Shown here one piece after another: positions 41,518-50,537 of a stretch of 64,000 nucleotides of DNA. The stretch spans positions 1 to 64,000 of the forward strand of contig JAQURG010000003.1 in NCBI GenBank assembly GCA_028715725.1, read 5' to 3'. Each line of letters begins with the position of its first letter. Positions within the stretch are counted from its first letter, which is position 1. The notes under the pieces are model-generated. The model saw only the letters and a program-made list of their open reading frames with translations, was not told where the DNA came from and made no database searches. Position numbers and translations under genes: made by a program. The DNA comes from Methylococcales bacterium. GTDB taxonomy: Bacteria; Pseudomonadota; Gammaproteobacteria; Methylococcales; Methylomonadaceae.

Positions 41518-43458
41518 TTAGTCCTTGACAAACAAGGCGTCTACAAACAATTCTGCATTAAAGTCCTGCAAATCATCAATGCCTTCGCCTATGCCTATAA
41601 AACGAATTGGAATTCCTGTATGTTTAGCCAAAGCAAATATAACACCACCTTTTGCCGTGCCGTCCAGTTTGGTCAATACCAGTCCTGTTAAAGCGACCGC
41701 TTCATTAAACAGCTTTGCCTGAGACAAGGCATTTTGTCCGGTGCCGGCATCCAATACTAACAGTACTTCATGAGGCGCTGTTTCATCCAGCTTACCCATA
41801 ATCCTTTTTATTTTCTTCAGCTCATCCATTAAATTCGATTTTGTGTGCAGGCGGCCTGCGGTATCAGCAATCAATACATCGATGCCTTTGGCCTGTGCGG
41901 ATTGTACGCCATCGTAAATAACCGACGCTGAATCTGCGCCGGTATGTTGAGCCACTACATGGATATTATTACGCGCGCCCCAAACTTGCAACTGTTCAAC
42001 AGCCGCCGCCCTAAAAGTATCCCCTGCCGCCAGCATGACGCTGTGGCCCTGCGCCTGTAACCGTTTGGCCAATTTACCAATAGTGGTGGTTTTACCCGCC
42101 CCGTTAACGCCGACTACCAGAATAACAAACGGCTTATCCTGTTTAGGGATTTGCAGAGGTTTGCTGCAAGGCTCAAGTATGCCCAGCAACTCCTGTTTTA
42201 ACGCAGCTGATAATGCTGCGCCGTCATTCAATTGATGCCGCTCCACACTCTGCGTCAAGTGCCGGATTATTTCTGTCGTGGCATCAATGCCGACATCCGC
42301 CATTAACAAATTGGCTTCAATATCCTGCAGTAAATCTTCATTAATATCTTTCTGGCCTATGGGCAGACTGGCCAGCATGCCGCTAAGCCCGGAGCGGGTT
42401 CGCTTCAACTGTGACTTAAGACGCAGGTATAGCGACTCTGGTGCGGGTTCTACATAGACTTCTTCAACAGGCGGCGCTTCAACTGCAACCGGTTCAACCC
42501 GTTTTTCCTGAGGCTTTACCTTTTCAGTAACCGGACGCTGCGTTTCCACCTGCCCGTATCGGCTATAAAAACTGATCGCAATCAAAGGCAGCACCAGGAG
42601 TACCGAGACAGCCTGATGCGCTACGGCTGCCCACAAAGGCATACCCAGTTTGACGCTTATAATGCCCAGGCCGATCTGCACAAACAGCATCACACCTAAC
42701 CATAAGCCGGCTGTTCTTACCGGCTTTAACGAATTGTGTGCAGTTGCCTTAAACATCAGCAAACTGAGCAGCACAAAAGAAACCAGGGCGCCGGCTCTAT
42801 GCAGCCAGTTGGCCGCCACTTGTGCATCGAATGAAATAACGCCGGTATAACCTGTCCATAAACCATTAAACAGGTTCAGTGCATTCTGAAAATCAGCCTG
42901 AGGCAACCATTGTCCATTGCATTGCGGAAATCCTGCACAGGCCAGGGCGGCATGATTAGCACTGACCCAGATGCCCAAAATTATCTCCAGCACTAAAACC
43001 AATAAGGCAAACCGGGCAAAAGTTCCAGGTCCCGCCTGCACTTGTCGTTTGCCTGTTATGGCCGGATCTACGCGCAGATACAACCAGAAAAGCAGCCAGA
43101 AGGTTAGCATGCCCAGCAATACATGGGCGGTAATTACAATAGGCATTATATGAATAGCTTTAGCCCAGAAGCCCGAAGCCGCCTGTAAACCGACCAGAAC
43201 TATCAACATGCAGGAAGTCGTTATTGCCGCCAAACGGCATTGCTTCTGGCTCCATGAAAGCAAACCCAGCAGCACAATCAATAAACCCAGAGCAGCTGTC
43301 AGGTAAATATGTCCATTTTCTTGTAATAGTTTGATTAAATCCGAATTGAATAAAGCAGACTCTGCGCCGGAAAACCGGATGGTTGAACCTGATACAAGCA
43401 CTATCAGCATTAAAATAATGCTGAATAGCGTTACTTTTCTAAATATTTTATTTTCCAC
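41518..43458 (-). CDS. Heme A synthase (CtaA/COX15)-FtsY fusion protein
   Basis: 646 residues in one frame with two whole proteins. Residues 1-300 are CtaA: about eight helices with four conserved His at H50, H112, H220 and H281, E47 three residues before H50, and a C174-C180 pair. CtaA turns heme O into heme A for the aa3 oxidase encoded upstream. Residues 301-345 are a Pro/Glu/Val linker like the acidic A region of FtsY. Residues 345-646 are the FtsY NG domain: P-loop GVNGAGKTTT (450-459), DTFRAAAVEQL, DTAGR (532-536), TKLDG (596-600). FtsY is the SRP receptor. Gene order ftsY-ftsE-ftsX-rpoH is otherwise normal. An in-frame GTG at residue 304 could start a free FtsY, but its ribosome site is poor. 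Confidence 0.9.
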   Translation of the reverse strand: MENKIFRKVTLFSIILMLIVLVSGSTIRFSGAESALFNSDLIKLLQENGHIYLTAALGLLIVLLGLLSWSQKQCRLAAITTSCMLIVLVGLQAASGFWAKAIHIMPIVITAHVLLGMLTFWLLFWLYLRVDPAITGKRQVQAGPGTFARFALLVLVLEIILGIWVSANHAALACAGFPQCNGQWLPQADFQNALNLFNGLWTGYTGVISFDAQVAANWLHRAGALVSFVLLSLLMFKATAHNSLKPVRTAGLWLGVMLFVQIGLGIISVKLGMPLWAAVAHQAVSVLLVLPLIAISFYSRYGQVETQRPVTEKVKPQEKRVEPVAVEAPPVEEVYVEPAPESLYLRLKSQLKRTRSGLSGMLASLPIGQKDINEDLLQDIEANLLMADVGIDATTEIIRHLTQSVERHQLNDGAALSAALKQELLGILEPCSKPLQIPKQDKPFVILVVGVNGAGKTTTIGKLAKRLQAQGHSVMLAAGDTFRAAAVEQLQVWGARNNIHVVAQHTGADSASVIYDGVQSAQAKGIDVLIADTAGRLHTKSNLMDELKKIKRIMGKLDETAPHEVLLVLDAGTGQNALSQAKLFNEAVALTGLVLTKLDGTAKGGVIFALAKHTGIPIRFIGIGEGIDDLQDFNAELFVDALFVKD

Positions 43459-43553
43459 TTGTGAAGAGCCTATTTTTTTATATGTGGATAGATGAACAAA
43501 ACATACTGATCAATAAAATGGTCATTGCAGCAGCCTAATAACAGACGCTGAAC

Positions 43554-44294
43554 TTAACCGATTTGTGAAATTCTCAGCAGGTGCATCAGATCGTCTTTGA
43601 CTTTATAAGTATCAAAGCCCGGTTCATATTGCATCATTAAATTACCGAGAGGATCTATTAAAAAGAGCATCCCATCGGGTATTTCGCCTTGTCTGATTTC
43701 AGTCATTTTCTTAACCAGTGCCGTACCGGGTTTAACCCGGATCAACTCGGAATTCAATGCAAATTCGCGGTTTTCATTACCGATCAGTTTTGTGACCAGT
43801 GCGTCGTCGATTTTGTTTTCTTCACGCAGCAAACTTAAAAAGAGCGTATTGTCCTCCTTGTTTTCTGAACGGCGCAGTCTCCATAACAGCGTATCTTTCA
43901 GCCACCACTGATTTGCCGCTTCAGCCGCAGGCTCTTTAAAAACAATGACCATACGACGCGTACGGGGTAACTCTTTATTCAACATGAGCCGCAACTGTTT
44001 GGTTTTCAGCAGCGCATCAAGACAGATTTCATTGCAACCCGTATTCGGGATCACGTTGACTATCAGCCAGTGGCCGGGAAGCTCCCCCATATTTTCAACT
44101 GAAAACGCGTCAAAACCCGTAAAATCGCTTCGCTCAGTCGATACCGGGGGAATTACCAGCTGTCCTCTATTGGTGGTGCCTTTTACCACCTCCGGGTTTT
44201 CTTTTAATCCCCAGGCAATTAAAAAAGGAATAATGGTCATCCCGAAAATAGCCAGAATTAATAGGCGGTTTTTTTTCTGTTGGTTATTTATCAT
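43554..44294 (-). CDS. SCO-like thioredoxin-fold protein of the oxidase cluster
   Basis: 246 residues. One membrane helix (about 10-28) is followed by a periplasmic domain with a CNEIC (CxxxC) pair near residue 86, the spacing of SCO copper chaperones. The usual distal His of SCO is not obvious. Its position after SURF1 suggests a role in CuA assembly or thiol redox during oxidase maturation. The start overlaps SURF1 by 11 bases. Confidence 0.72.
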   Translation of the reverse strand: MINNQQKKNRLLILAIFGMTIIPFLIAWGLKENPEVVKGTTNRGQLVIPPVSTERSDFTGFDAFSVENMGELPGHWLIVNVIPNTGCNEICLDALLKTKQLRLMLNKELPRTRRMVIVFKEPAAEAANQWWLKDTLLWRLRRSENKEDNTLFLSLLREENKIDDALVTKLIGNENREFALNSELIRVKPGTALVKKMTEIRQGEIPDGMLFLIDPLGNLMMQYEPGFDTYKVKDDLMHLLRISQIG

Positions 44295-45021
44295 TCTTTC
44301 TGCAACTGTACCAAAAAAATAGTAACGAAAGCGTTAATGCCAGTGCAAACCACTGCATTGCATAGGCTGTGTGTTGTTCCGGCAACATAATTGTATTTGT
44401 GCGCCATTCGCGCTTATAGCCTTCGGGCGCATCTTTATCCAGCTCAATTTGAAATGGAAATAATGAGTAGTTCAGCTTCTTGGCCAACACCTGACTATCA
44501 ACTACCTGCACCACTGACGGCCAGTTATCTGTCGGTATTTCCGCGCCCGGTATTTTGATGCCCACAACAGGAAAATGATTAATACGCCCGGTAACAACGG
44601 CTTGCTGTTCCTTGATAGTGATATCGGGCAAAATTGTTCTGTCTTTATTTATAGGTATCCAGCCCCTGTTGACTAAAACCGCCTTGTCTTCTCCTTGCAG
44701 GAGAAGAGGGGTCAGAACAAAATAGCCCACTTTGCCTTCACTGATCTGATTATCGATCAGGAATTGATGCGTTAGATCATAGCGTCCAACTATTTTCGCT
44801 TTTTTATATCTGGCCGCATCCGCATCAATATCAGCAGCCGCAGACAGTTCGATGACTTCCGAGGCTAAAGCTTGTTCCTGCTTTTCAAGGAATGCCCGTT
44901 TCTCTTCCGCACGCCCCAGCTGCCAGATTCCCAGCGCAATTAACAGTGGTAACAGACATAAATAAGCCAGTGTCGGGCCTTTTTCAAATTTTATTGAATA
45001 GCGCCCTGTTTTAATAATCAT
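44284..45021 (-). CDS. SURF1-family oxidase assembly protein
   Basis: 245 residues with the SURF1 layout: an N-terminal helix with LGIWQLGRAEEK, a large periplasmic part with LVNRGWIP and GRYDLTHQFLIDN, and a C-terminal helix ending YAMQWFALALTLSL. It helps place heme a in CoxA. It overlaps the next gene. Confidence 0.92.
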   Translation of the reverse strand: MIIKTGRYSIKFEKGPTLAYLCLLPLLIALGIWQLGRAEEKRAFLEKQEQALASEVIELSAAADIDADAARYKKAKIVGRYDLTHQFLIDNQISEGKVGYFVLTPLLLQGEDKAVLVNRGWIPINKDRTILPDITIKEQQAVVTGRINHFPVVGIKIPGAEIPTDNWPSVVQVVDSQVLAKKLNYSLFPFQIELDKDAPEGYKREWRTNTIMLPEQHTAYAMQWFALALTLSLLFFWYSCRKNDK

Positions 45022-45100
45022 GATTTTTTCTCTAACCTATTGGCACAAACGCATTAATAACCGAGAATAGAAATACTTTACTATCTAGCATAACTCTACC

Positions 45101-45352
45101 ATGATTATCAAAAGCGTCGTCATTATTGCCTTTATTCTGATAATTATCAGTCTCGGCTCCGCCCTGTTTCATCTGGTTAGGCATAAAACAGAAGAACAAT
45201 CCGAAAAAACTGTTAAAGCGCTGACTTTTCGTATTACTCTTTCAATCCTGCTGTTTATTTTTATTTTTATTGCCGTAGCCACAGGTATTTTCAAGCCTCA
45301 CGGACTCGGTGAAAAAATGCATAATCCAATGCCGAATAGTCAAGTCAAGTAA
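45101..45352 (+). CDS. Twin-transmembrane protein (DUF2909)
   Basis: 83 residues with two helices (about 5-25 and 47-66). Such genes sit between coxC and SURF1 in gammaproteobacterial oxidase clusters, often on the opposite strand, as here. The function is unknown. Confidence 0.82.
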   Translation: MIIKSVVIIAFILIIISLGSALFHLVRHKTEEQSEKTVKALTFRITLSILLFIFIFIAVATGIFKPHGLGEKMHNPMPNSQVK

Positions 45353-45441
45353 GGACGTTACTTTGTAAAGGCATCAGCTCTGAATAAGCCGTCTATTGGA
45401 ATTACCTTCAATTAAAAAGAAGACCGCCTTCCTGACAAAAA

Positions 45442-45473
45442 AAAAGCGCTGCCTGTTTAGGCAGCGCTTTTTT
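45442..45473. terminator. Bidirectional terminator between DUF2909 and coxC
   Basis: AAAAGCGCTGCC pairs with GGCAGCGCTTTT around a 6-base loop, with As before and Ts after. It can end both the plus-strand DUF2909 and the minus-strand coxC transcripts. Confidence 0.9.
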
Positions 45474-45487
45474 CTATTGCTGCGTCA

Positions 45488-46381
45488 TTACATCAAATAA
45501 ACAAAGATAAACAAACCTAACCATACCACGTCGACAAAGTGCCAGTACCATGCCGCCGCTTCAAAAGCAAAATGGTTTTCCGGCTTGAAATGGCCTTTCC
45601 AGCTGCGAAACAAAACCACGCTCAGAATAATAGCTCCTATACAAACATGCAAGCCATGAAATCCTGTCAGCATGAAGAAAGTAGAGCCGTAAATGCCTGA
45701 GCCTAAGGTCAAGCCCATTTCGGTATAAGCTTCGTGATACTCGTATGCCTGAAACGATACGAACAAAAAGCCTAATGCGACGGTTGCGATTAAACCTTTG
45801 ATCAATTGATCGCGATTTTTTGCAAGCAGTCCATGATGTGCCCAAGTTACGCTGACGCCACTGGTTAACAGAATCAAGGTATTCAAAAAGGGTAAACCCC
45901 AAGCTCCCATAGGCTCAAGTTCAGCACCGAATACTCGAGCGCCGGATGCATCAAGCCCAAGACCTTTGGGACCGTTAGTTGGCCAGGTTGCCTCAAATGT
46001 TGGCCAAAGCAGTTCTTTGGTTGCAGCGCCGGTACCTTCCCCGCCCAGCCATGGCACTGATAAATAACGGGTGTAATAAAGCGTGCCGAAAAAGACACCA
46101 AAAAACATAATTTCTGAAAAAATAAACCACATCATCCCCATGCGGTAGGAAATACCTACCTGAGTACTGTACATGCCCGATTCACTTTCAGTTGCCTGTA
46201 GTGTAAACCAGCCGGTCAGCATGATAATGAATATGACCAGACCCGCGACCATTAAAGTCGGGCCTATCGAAGAACCATTCAAGTAATTTGCAAATCCAGC
46301 CAGCATAGTCACTAAACCGACCGTACCTATCACCGGCCAAGTGGCTTTATGCGGAATGTAATAAGCATCAGTTGTAGACAT
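45488..46381 (-). CDS. ctaE: Cytochrome c oxidase subunit III
   Basis: 297 residues, seven helices. Family motifs include MWFIFSEIMFFG, LLTSGVSVTWAHHGL, FFMLTGFHGLHVCIG and a C-terminal WYWHFVDVVWLGLFIFVYL. Part of the aa3 oxidase. It lies 11 bases after ctaG and ends at a terminator. Confidence 0.96.
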   Translation of the reverse strand: MSTTDAYYIPHKATWPVIGTVGLVTMLAGFANYLNGSSIGPTLMVAGLVIFIIMLTGWFTLQATESESGMYSTQVGISYRMGMMWFIFSEIMFFGVFFGTLYYTRYLSVPWLGGEGTGAATKELLWPTFEATWPTNGPKGLGLDASGARVFGAELEPMGAWGLPFLNTLILLTSGVSVTWAHHGLLAKNRDQLIKGLIATVALGFLFVSFQAYEYHEAYTEMGLTLGSGIYGSTFFMLTGFHGLHVCIGAIILSVVLFRSWKGHFKPENHFAFEAAAWYWHFVDVVWLGLFIFVYLM

Positions 46382-46392
46382 AAAATCCTCTC

Positions 46393-46941
46393 TTATTTTT
46401 TCACTGAGATTTCAGTATTATCGAAAAATGTATAGGCAAGTGTAATTGTTTTATATTGCTCAGGCAGTTCAGGATTAACAACAAAACGCACCGGCATGGT
46501 TTTACCTTCCCGCGCTTGGAACGTTTGTTCCGTAAAACAAAAACACTCGGTTTTTTTAAAATATTCAGCAGCGGGCCCGGGCGAAATACTGGGTATTGCC
46601 TGAGCTATCATGACTTTATCAGTCTTGTTTTCCGCATAGAAATTCACGGTTATATACTCTCCTGGATGAATTTTTACTTTATTTACTTCCGAGCGAAACA
46701 CCATAGGAGCAGCTTTATTTACCGTGGTCATAAATTCCACGGTGATTTCCCTGTTCTTATCGATCTTGTAGCTGACTTCTTTATCAACGACAGGTATGCC
46801 CGGTTTCTCTTTTTTAAATAACACTTCACACATCACATCATAAAGTGGAACCAGTGCATAGCCAAAACCAAACATGCCTACTGCAACAAGCACCAGGATA
46901 CGAATTATCCTGGTATTTTTTCGGTTGATGTCGTTATTCAT
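46393..46941 (-). CDS. ctaG: Cytochrome c oxidase assembly protein CtaG (Cox11)
   Basis: 182 residues. One N-terminal helix is followed by the periplasmic copper-binding domain with ECFCFTEQTFQ, the paired-Cys motif that delivers CuB to CoxA. The start overlaps the preceding small gene by four bases (ATGA). Confidence 0.95.
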   Translation of the reverse strand: MNNDINRKNTRIIRILVLVAVGMFGFGYALVPLYDVMCEVLFKKEKPGIPVVDKEVSYKIDKNREITVEFMTTVNKAAPMVFRSEVNKVKIHPGEYITVNFYAENKTDKVMIAQAIPSISPGPAAEYFKKTECFCFTEQTFQAREGKTMPVRFVVNPELPEQYKTITLAYTFFDNTEISVKK

Positions 46942-47036
46942 TGAGAAACTGCTTTAATGACCGCTAACACATAAACAATGACAGCAATCGTGACCAAAAC
47001 CAATGCTGTCAGTATATTTTTCGTCTTTATATTCAT
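46938..47036 (-). CDS. 32-residue small membrane protein of the oxidase cluster
   Basis: A frame of 32 residues: MNIKTKN, one hydrophobic helix (about 8-28) and a short tail. It lies between coxA and ctaG, where proteobacterial oxidase operons often encode a tiny assembly protein. AGGTGG lies just before the ATG, and the stop overlaps the ctaG start. Confidence 0.7.
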   Translation of the reverse strand: MNIKTKNILTALVLVTIAVIVYVLAVIKAVSQ

Positions 47037-47104
47037 CGCTCCACCTGTCACGCTACCTTTGAGCAGACCGGGCTTGCTACGCTAACCCGGCCTGGCTGGT
47101 CAGC

Positions 47105-48721
47105 TTAAATATGCTCAGTAGGTATTACTGCAGGGGGGGTAGTAAAGGTATGGTAAGGCGGAGGCGAGGGTAAAGTCCACTCCAGGCCATGCTTGTGGGC
47201 ATCTTCCCATACTTCATCAGTTACTTTCTCTCCAGTCCCACCTTTAATGGTGTCGATAACGATATATAAAAACAATAATTGGCTGGCGCCGAATATAAAA
47301 CCGCCAATACTTGAAATCATATTCCAGTCAGCAAACTGCACTGCATAATCGGGAATTCTGCGTGGCATACCTGCAAGCCCCAGGAAATGCTGGGGAAAAA
47401 ACAGAATATTCACTGAAATGGCAGACAACCAGAAATGCAATTGACCGATTTTTTCGTTATACATATGGCCGGTCCATTTAGGCAGCCAATAATACCCGGC
47501 CGCCATCAAAATGAATACTGAAGCTGGAACCAGCGTGTAATGAAAATGCGCGACAATAAAGTAAGTGTCATGGTACTGAAAATCGGAAGGCGCGACAGCC
47601 ATCATCAAACCGGTAAAGCCACCCATCGTGAACAAGACGACGAATGCAATTGAAAACAGCATAGGCGTTTCAAATGTCATTGAGCCCTTCCACATGGTTG
47701 CAGTCCAGTTGAATACTTTAACGCCGGTAGGAATAGCAATTAACATGGTTGCGTACATGAAGTACAGTTCACCTGCCACAGGCATGCCCACGGTAAACAT
47801 GTGGTGAGCCCAAACGATAAACGACAGGAAAGCAATCGATGCTGTTGCATAAACCATTGAGCTGTAACCAAATAATGGTTTACGGGCAAATACAGGGATA
47901 ATTGTCGATGCCACACCAAAAGTAGGCAAAATCATGACATAAACTTCAGGATGCCCAAAGAACCAGAAAATATGCTGATAAAGAACCGGATCACCGCCGC
48001 CTGCCGCATCAAAAAAGCTGGTGCCAAAAAACTTATCGGTCAGCAGCATAGTCACTGCGCCGGCTAAAACCGGCATAATAGCAATCAACAAAAAGCCGGT
48101 AATTAACCAGGTCCAGACAAACATCGGCATTTTCATTAAGGTCATGCCCGACGCGCGCATATTAAAAATAGTTGCAATGATGTTAATTGCGCCCATGATT
48201 GAGGAAATACCCAACAAATGCACAGCAAATACCGCAAATGGCAAGGCTTTGCCGGTTTGCAAGATTAAGGGAGGATACATAGTCCAGCCACCCGCCGGTC
48301 CGCCGCCTTCCATGAATAAGGTGCTTGCCAGCAATAACACACCGGCAACCAGCATCCAGAAACTCATGTTGTTCATGCGCGGCAACGCCATATCAGGCGC
48401 ACCTATCATCATAGGTATCATCCAGTTGGCTAAACCGACGAATGCTGGCATAACCGCGCCAAATATCATAACCAGGGCATGCATGGTCGCCATTGAGTTA
48501 AAAAATTGCGGCTGGACAAATTGTAAGCCCGGCTCAAACAATTCAGCGCGAATAATCATCGCCATACCGCCACCAACAAAAAACATGGCCAGTCCAAATA
48601 GCAGATATAAAGTGCCAATATCTTTATGATTGGTGGTAGTTACCCATCGTAAAAGCCCTTTGGCAGGACCGTGAGCGTGATCATCGTGATGATCATCATG
48701 TTCAGCTACTACAGCAGACAT
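47105..48721 (-). CDS. ctaD: Cytochrome c oxidase subunit I
   Basis: 538 residues with 12 helices. The heme a/a3-CuB ligands are present: MHALVMIFG, WFFGHPEVYVMILPTFG with the crosslinked His-Tyr, WAHHMFTVG, and HDTYFIVAHFHYTL. The N-terminus is His/Asp-rich (EHDDHHDDHAHG). It is the catalytic subunit of the aa3 proton-pumping oxidase, with coxB just upstream. Confidence 0.97.
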   Translation of the reverse strand: MSAVVAEHDDHHDDHAHGPAKGLLRWVTTTNHKDIGTLYLLFGLAMFFVGGGMAMIIRAELFEPGLQFVQPQFFNSMATMHALVMIFGAVMPAFVGLANWMIPMMIGAPDMALPRMNNMSFWMLVAGVLLLASTLFMEGGGPAGGWTMYPPLILQTGKALPFAVFAVHLLGISSIMGAINIIATIFNMRASGMTLMKMPMFVWTWLITGFLLIAIMPVLAGAVTMLLTDKFFGTSFFDAAGGGDPVLYQHIFWFFGHPEVYVMILPTFGVASTIIPVFARKPLFGYSSMVYATASIAFLSFIVWAHHMFTVGMPVAGELYFMYATMLIAIPTGVKVFNWTATMWKGSMTFETPMLFSIAFVVLFTMGGFTGLMMAVAPSDFQYHDTYFIVAHFHYTLVPASVFILMAAGYYWLPKWTGHMYNEKIGQLHFWLSAISVNILFFPQHFLGLAGMPRRIPDYAVQFADWNMISSIGGFIFGASQLLFLYIVIDTIKGGTGEKVTDEVWEDAHKHGLEWTLPSPPPYHTFTTPPAVIPTEHI

Positions 48722-48764
48722 AGTTTATACCTCATAAAATATATAAAAAGATTCGATTGACGGC

Positions 48765-50294
48765 TTATTCATCATCTTTAGCAGCAGGCATAGCCGCTTG
48801 CAAAGTATGAATCGCTGAAGGCTGTATAACATCATTCACTGAGTTGCCCAAAGCATTACGGGTATAGGTTACGACTGAGGCAAAATCAGTCGCATTTAAC
48901 GTTGCACCAAAAGCCGGCATCATGCCTTTTCCGTTCAACATCAAATTTACTTGCGCATTAATATTGCCTTTTACCACAGCACTTCCGGTTAAAGGAGGAA
49001 ACGTCGGCGGCATACCTTGACCTTCCGCCTGATGGCATGAAGCGCAGTTACTAGCGTAAACAGCTTTTCCCTTGGACATCAATTCGTCTTTCGACAATAC
49101 AATATTGGCCTCTGCTTTTTCCTGTGGAGCTGCTTTTGCTTCAGGGGCTGCCGAAGTTGCGGCTCCTGATGCTTGCGGCAATAACTTCTGGATTGCTTTT
49201 GGCTGTATTTCATCGCCGACTTTATTGCCCAGAGAGTTTCTGGTGTAAGTAATAACCTGAGCCAATTCATCCGCTTTCAACATTTTCGCAAATGCAGGCA
49301 TTCCACCTTTACCATGCAATACAATATCAATCTGTTTATCGATGTCACCAGTTACAACAGGACTTCCTGCAATAGCAGGGAACGCGCCCGGAACGCCTTT
49401 ACCTTCGGCGCCATGACATGTAACGCAATTTTTGGCAAAAACGGCGGCGCCTTTGGAAACCAGTTCATCATGGCTTTGATCGCTTAAATCAGGGCCTTTT
49501 TTCGACTCTTCTACAGTCTTTTTCACCCATGCATCATAATCAGGCTGTTCCATGGCAACAACCACGATAGGCATAAAGGCATGATCTCTGCCGCAAATCT
49601 CTGTACATTGGCCGCGATAAGTACCGGCCTTATCAACAGAAGTCCAGGCTTCATTAATAAAGCCAGGATTAGCATCTTTTTTCCAGCCCAAATCGGGCAC
49701 CCACCATGAATGGATTACATCAGCCGCTGTAAATACGAAACGAATTTTCTTCTTAACCGGAACTACAAGAGGGCGGTCGACATTTAACAAATAGTGAGGG
49801 ACCGTACGAGGATCGATGCCGGAATCAATCTGGCGCGCTTTGTTGCTGGCTTCATCGAGGCTGCTGAAAAAATGCACACCATTATCGAGATATTCATATT
49901 CCCATTTCCATTGATGCCCTGTCACCTTGATAGACATGTCGGAATCCTGCACATCATCCAGCTCTACCATGGCTTTCGTTGCAGGGATGGCCATGCTGAT
50001 CAGGATCACGGTCGGAATAATCGTCCAGATAATCTCAACTGTTGTATTCTCATGAAATTGTTCCGCTTTATGCCCTTTCGATTTACGGTGATGGTAAATC
50101 GAATAAAACATTGTACCAAACACGCCGATGCCTATGAATACACAGATCCATAAAATCAGCATATGCAGGTCATAAATGTCATTACTGACCTTTGTAACCC
50201 CTTTCATTAAATTGAGAGTGTAATCCGCCTGTGCTGTCCTTAAGGCCAGAGCCATCAAGATCAAACCGGCGAATAGTTGCTTTGTTTTGTTCAC
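48765..50294 (-). CDS. ctaC: Cytochrome c oxidase subunit II with two cytochrome c domains
   Basis: 509 residues from a GTG at 50294 with GAGG upstream, chosen because a signal peptide begins here. An upstream ATG at 50381 adds 29 residues. Two helices come first, then the CuA domain with H195 and CTEICGRDHAFM (C230, C234, H238, M241). Two class I cytochrome c domains follow in tandem: CVTCH at 290-294 with a Met in GMPAF, and CASCH at 417-421 with MMPAF. Most caa3-type subunits have one heme c domain, so this enzyme may be ccaa3-like. An Ala/Pro/Lys-rich linker separates the two. Confidence 0.94.
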   Translation of the reverse strand: MNKTKQLFAGLILMALALRTAQADYTLNLMKGVTKVSNDIYDLHMLILWICVFIGIGVFGTMFYSIYHHRKSKGHKAEQFHENTTVEIIWTIIPTVILISMAIPATKAMVELDDVQDSDMSIKVTGHQWKWEYEYLDNGVHFFSSLDEASNKARQIDSGIDPRTVPHYLLNVDRPLVVPVKKKIRFVFTAADVIHSWWVPDLGWKKDANPGFINEAWTSVDKAGTYRGQCTEICGRDHAFMPIVVVAMEQPDYDAWVKKTVEESKKGPDLSDQSHDELVSKGAAVFAKNCVTCHGAEGKGVPGAFPAIAGSPVVTGDIDKQIDIVLHGKGGMPAFAKMLKADELAQVITYTRNSLGNKVGDEIQPKAIQKLLPQASGAATSAAPEAKAAPQEKAEANIVLSKDELMSKGKAVYASNCASCHQAEGQGMPPTFPPLTGSAVVKGNINAQVNLMLNGKGMMPAFGATLNATDFASVVTYTRNALGNSVNDVIQPSAIHTLQAAMPAAKDDE

Positions 50295-50480
50295 GGAGCA
50301 GCCTCTTCGATAGTAGTTATAAAACTTTTGGGTAAGTGTTATATCGTTTAGTAATATCAGCCGCGCAAGAAAAGCTGGCATTGTTCCTTTTACGTAATAA
50401 TTTTCACAAATAATTTTGGAAATTTTAACCTATGCCGCCTATCTACACCAGCTGTCCTTTTTATGATTTGTATTTGGCAT

Positions 50481-50511
50481 AAAAAAAGCTTGTGCATCAA
50501 AGATGCACAAG
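50481..50511 (-). terminator. Terminator after the hemerythrin gene
   Basis: On the minus strand, CTTGTGCATC pairs with GATGCACAAG across three bases, then a run of seven Ts. Confidence 0.82.
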
Positions 50512-50537
50512 TCTTCTGTGGCTAAAAGAAATTAGTA

